Source: Actinomycetota bacterium (lineage in GTDB: Bacteria > Actinomycetota > Thermoleophilia > Gaiellales > Gaiellaceae). From it: a DNA stretch of 5,626 nt. Below the pieces are notes generated by a model. It saw only the letters and a list, made by a program, of their open reading frames with translations. It was not told where the DNA came from and did no database searches. The stretch lies in NCBI GenBank assembly GCA_013812465.1, contig JACCTK010000271.1:1-5626 (forward strand), given 5' to 3'. A program made the position numbers and the translations under genes. Below are positions 4,045 through 5,626 of this stretch, one piece after another. How positions within the stretch are numbered: position 1 is the first letter of the stretch; each line of letters begins with the position of its first letter.

Positions 4045-5626
4045 ATGGACTTCTTCGTAGACCACGCTGTCGGGTTCGCGCTTGCGTGTGCGGTCCTCGC
4101 GGTGCTGTACGGCATCTACCTGACTTGGTGGCTGCTCAGGCAGCCGGCGGGGAACGAGCTCATGCGGGAGATCGCGCACGCGATCCAGGAGGGCGCGGCC
4201 GCGTACCTGCGCAAGCAGTACACCACCATCGCGGTGGTGGCGATCGTGCCGTTCTTCCTCCTCGGCTTTTACACGGAGCTCGGGTGGGGGACGGCGTTCG
4301 GGTTTCTGGTCGGCGCCGTCTTCTCGGGCGCGGCCGGGTTCATCGGCATGAACGTCGCCGTGCGCTCGAACGTCCGCACGGCTGAGGCCGCGCGAGAGGG
4401 TCTCCAGCCCGCGTTCAAGGTCGCCTTTCGCGCGGGCTCGGTGACCGGGCTCCTCGTGGTGGGCCTCGGCCTGCTCGGCGTGGCGGGCTACTACTGGGTG
4501 CTGACCGACTGGATCGGCAACAGCCCCGAGTCCGCGGTCGACGATCTGATCGGGCTCGCCTTCGGCGGCTCGCTGATCTCCGTCTTCGCCCGGCTGGGCG
4601 GCGGGATCTACACGAAGGCCGCCGACGTCGGCGCCGACCTCGTCGGCAAGATCGAGGCCGGCATCCCCGAGGACGATCCACGAAACCCGGCCGTCATCGC
4701 GGACAACGTGGGAGACAATGTCGGTGACTGCGCCGGCATGGCCGCAGACCTCTTCGAGACCTATGCCGTCACCGCGGTCGCGGTGATGCTTCTCGGGATC
4801 AGCTTCGGGGAGAGCGAGCTCTGGCTCTACCCGCTCGCGCTCGGCGGGATCTCGATCATCGCTTCGATCATCGGGACCTTCTTCACGCAGGTGGCGAGCG
4901 GCCCGAACGCGATCATCAACGCGCTCTATCGCAGCGTGCTCATCGCGACGGTGCTCTCGGCCATCGGCTTCATCCCCGTCACCCTGGTGTACGACGGGAA
5001 CGGCTTCAGCTTCTGGAACCTCTACGGCGCTGCGCTGATCGGCCTGGCGGTCACCTTCCTGCTGGTCGCGATCACCGAGTACTACACGGGTACCCGCTGG
5101 CCGCCGGTGAAGGAGATCGCGCGGGCGTCGCAGACCGGCCACGCGACGAACATCATCTCCGGGCTCGCGGTCGGCATGCAGGCGACGGCGCTTCCGGTGA
5201 TCGTGATCGCGGCGGGCGTCGTCGGGGCGTACTACGCGGCCGGTGCGGCGCTCTACGGCATCGGCGTCGCCGTCATGGCGCAGCTGTCCTTGACCGGTCT
5301 CATCGTCGCACTCGACGCCTATGGCCCGGTGACGGACAACGCCGGCGGCATCGCCGAGATGGCCGACCTGCCCGAATCCGTGCGCGGGATCACCGATCCG
5401 CTCGACGCGGTCGGCAACACGACCAAGGCGGTGACGAAGGGGTACGCGATCGGCTCCGCGGGCCTGGCCGCGCTGATCCTCTTCAACGAGTACAGCCGTG
5501 GGCTTGCCGAGGAGGGGCTGACGATCAGCTTCTCCCTGAGCGATCCCTGGGTCATCGCCGGCCTGTTCGTCGGCGGGATGATGCCGTTCCTCTTCGCCTC
5601 GCTCGCGATGCAGGCGGTCGGACGGG
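4045..5626 (+). CDS. hppA: Membrane-bound proton-translocating pyrophosphatase, K+-independent type (3' partial)
   Basis: HppA hydrolyses pyrophosphate in the membrane and uses the energy to pump H+, saving energy from biosynthetic PPi. The visible 527 residues are open to the right edge; complete bacterial enzymes have about 650-800, so the last membrane helices are missing. Many hydrophobic segments alternate with loops, the first at residues 8-32. The catalytic loop [18 protein letters not shown] (185-202) and [12 protein letters not shown] (220-231) carry the Asp and Lys residues that bind Mg-PPi. A second conserved loop has [12 protein letters not shown] (D424, D431). In the GNTTK-A-V-T motif (457-464), K461 and T464 match the pair that marks K+-independent enzymes; K+-dependent ones have Ala and Gly there. 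That class pumps protons. It appears to be transcribed from its own leader (3954-4044) and is probably unrelated in function to the toxin-antitoxin genes upstream. Confidence 0.97.
   Translation, partial: MDFFVDHAVGFALACAVLAVLYGIYLTWWLLRQPAGNELMREIAHAIQEGAAAYLRKQYTTIAVVAIVPFFLLGFYTELGWGTAFGFLVGAVFSGAAGFIGMNVAVRSNVRTAEAAREGLQPAFKVAFRAGSVTGLLVVGLGLLGVAGYYWVLTDWIGNSPESAVDDLIGLAFGGSLISVFARLGGGIYTKAADVGADLVGKIEAGIPEDDPRNPAVIADNVGDNVGDCAGMAADLFETYAVTAVAVMLLGISFGESELWLYPLALGGISIIASIIGTFFTQVASGPNAIINALYRSVLIATVLSAIGFIPVTLVYDGNGFSFWNLYGAALIGLAVTFLLVAITEYYTGTRWPPVKEIARASQTGHATNIISGLAVGMQATALPVIVIAAGVVGAYYAAGAALYGIGVAVMAQLSLTGLIVALDAYGPVTDNAGGIAEMADLPESVRGITDPLDAVGNTTKAVTKGYAIGSAGLAALILFNEYSRGLAEEGLTISFSLSDPWVIAGLFVGGMMPFLFASLAMQAVGR

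Noticed and set aside
4012..5142. 376-codon open frame on the - strand
   Set aside because: It is antisense to hppA and made almost entirely of charged residues typical of a shadow of a G+C-rich membrane protein gene.
1..5626. tRNA or rRNA genes, CRISPR array, insertion sequence, phage attachment site
   Set aside because: No cloverleaf, repeat-spacer pattern, transposase motif or terminal inverted repeats were noticed by eye.

Overview
The window is a G+C-rich stretch (about two-thirds G+C by eye), with GTG starts, closely packed same-strand genes and a weak or absent Shine-Dalgarno at two starts. Together with the protein types this suggests an actinobacterium, possibly of the Thermoleophilia side of the phylum. 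That placement is an inference from style and gene content, not a proven assignment. All supported genes lie on the + strand.

Layout. (1) 3-512: C-terminal 169 residues of the NADH/NAD+-sensing repressor Rex, cut by the left edge. (2) 629-1873: a GT4-type glycosyltransferase. (3) 1903-3060: a YbdK/GCS2-type carboxylate-amine ligase, with a perfect 13-nt dyad (1885-1897) where a ribosome binding site would be expected. (4) 3053-3358: a 101-residue helical protein overlapping the ligase by 8 nt, resembling the DUF1844 pattern. (5) 3398-3953: a MazEF-type toxin-antitoxin module. It has a ribbon-helix-helix antitoxin, a perfect 10+1+10 inverted repeat (3359-3379) upstream, and a MazF-like toxin that can be read as one protein only if a single missing base near 3667-3671 is restored. 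(6) 4045-5626: most of a membrane-bound proton-pumping pyrophosphatase (hppA), with K+-independent signature residues, cut by the right edge. A leader carrying a candidate -10 box and an 8-bp hairpin precedes it.

How the genes fit together. The glycosyltransferase, ligase and small protein look like one transcriptional unit: a 29-nt gap, then an 8-nt overlap. The antitoxin and toxin form a second, probably self-repressed unit. hppA appears to have its own promoter. Rex and HppA both concern energy state (redox balance and PPi-driven proton pumping). Two TTTGTGA heptamers in the hppA leader resemble half of the Rex operator, but no full Rex palindrome is present, so regulation of hppA by Rex is only a speculation.

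The best leads are the one-base lesion in the toxin beside an apparently intact antitoxin and operator, and the two sharp palindromes at gene starts. I did not find a convincing wholly new system; the genes belong to recognisable families.
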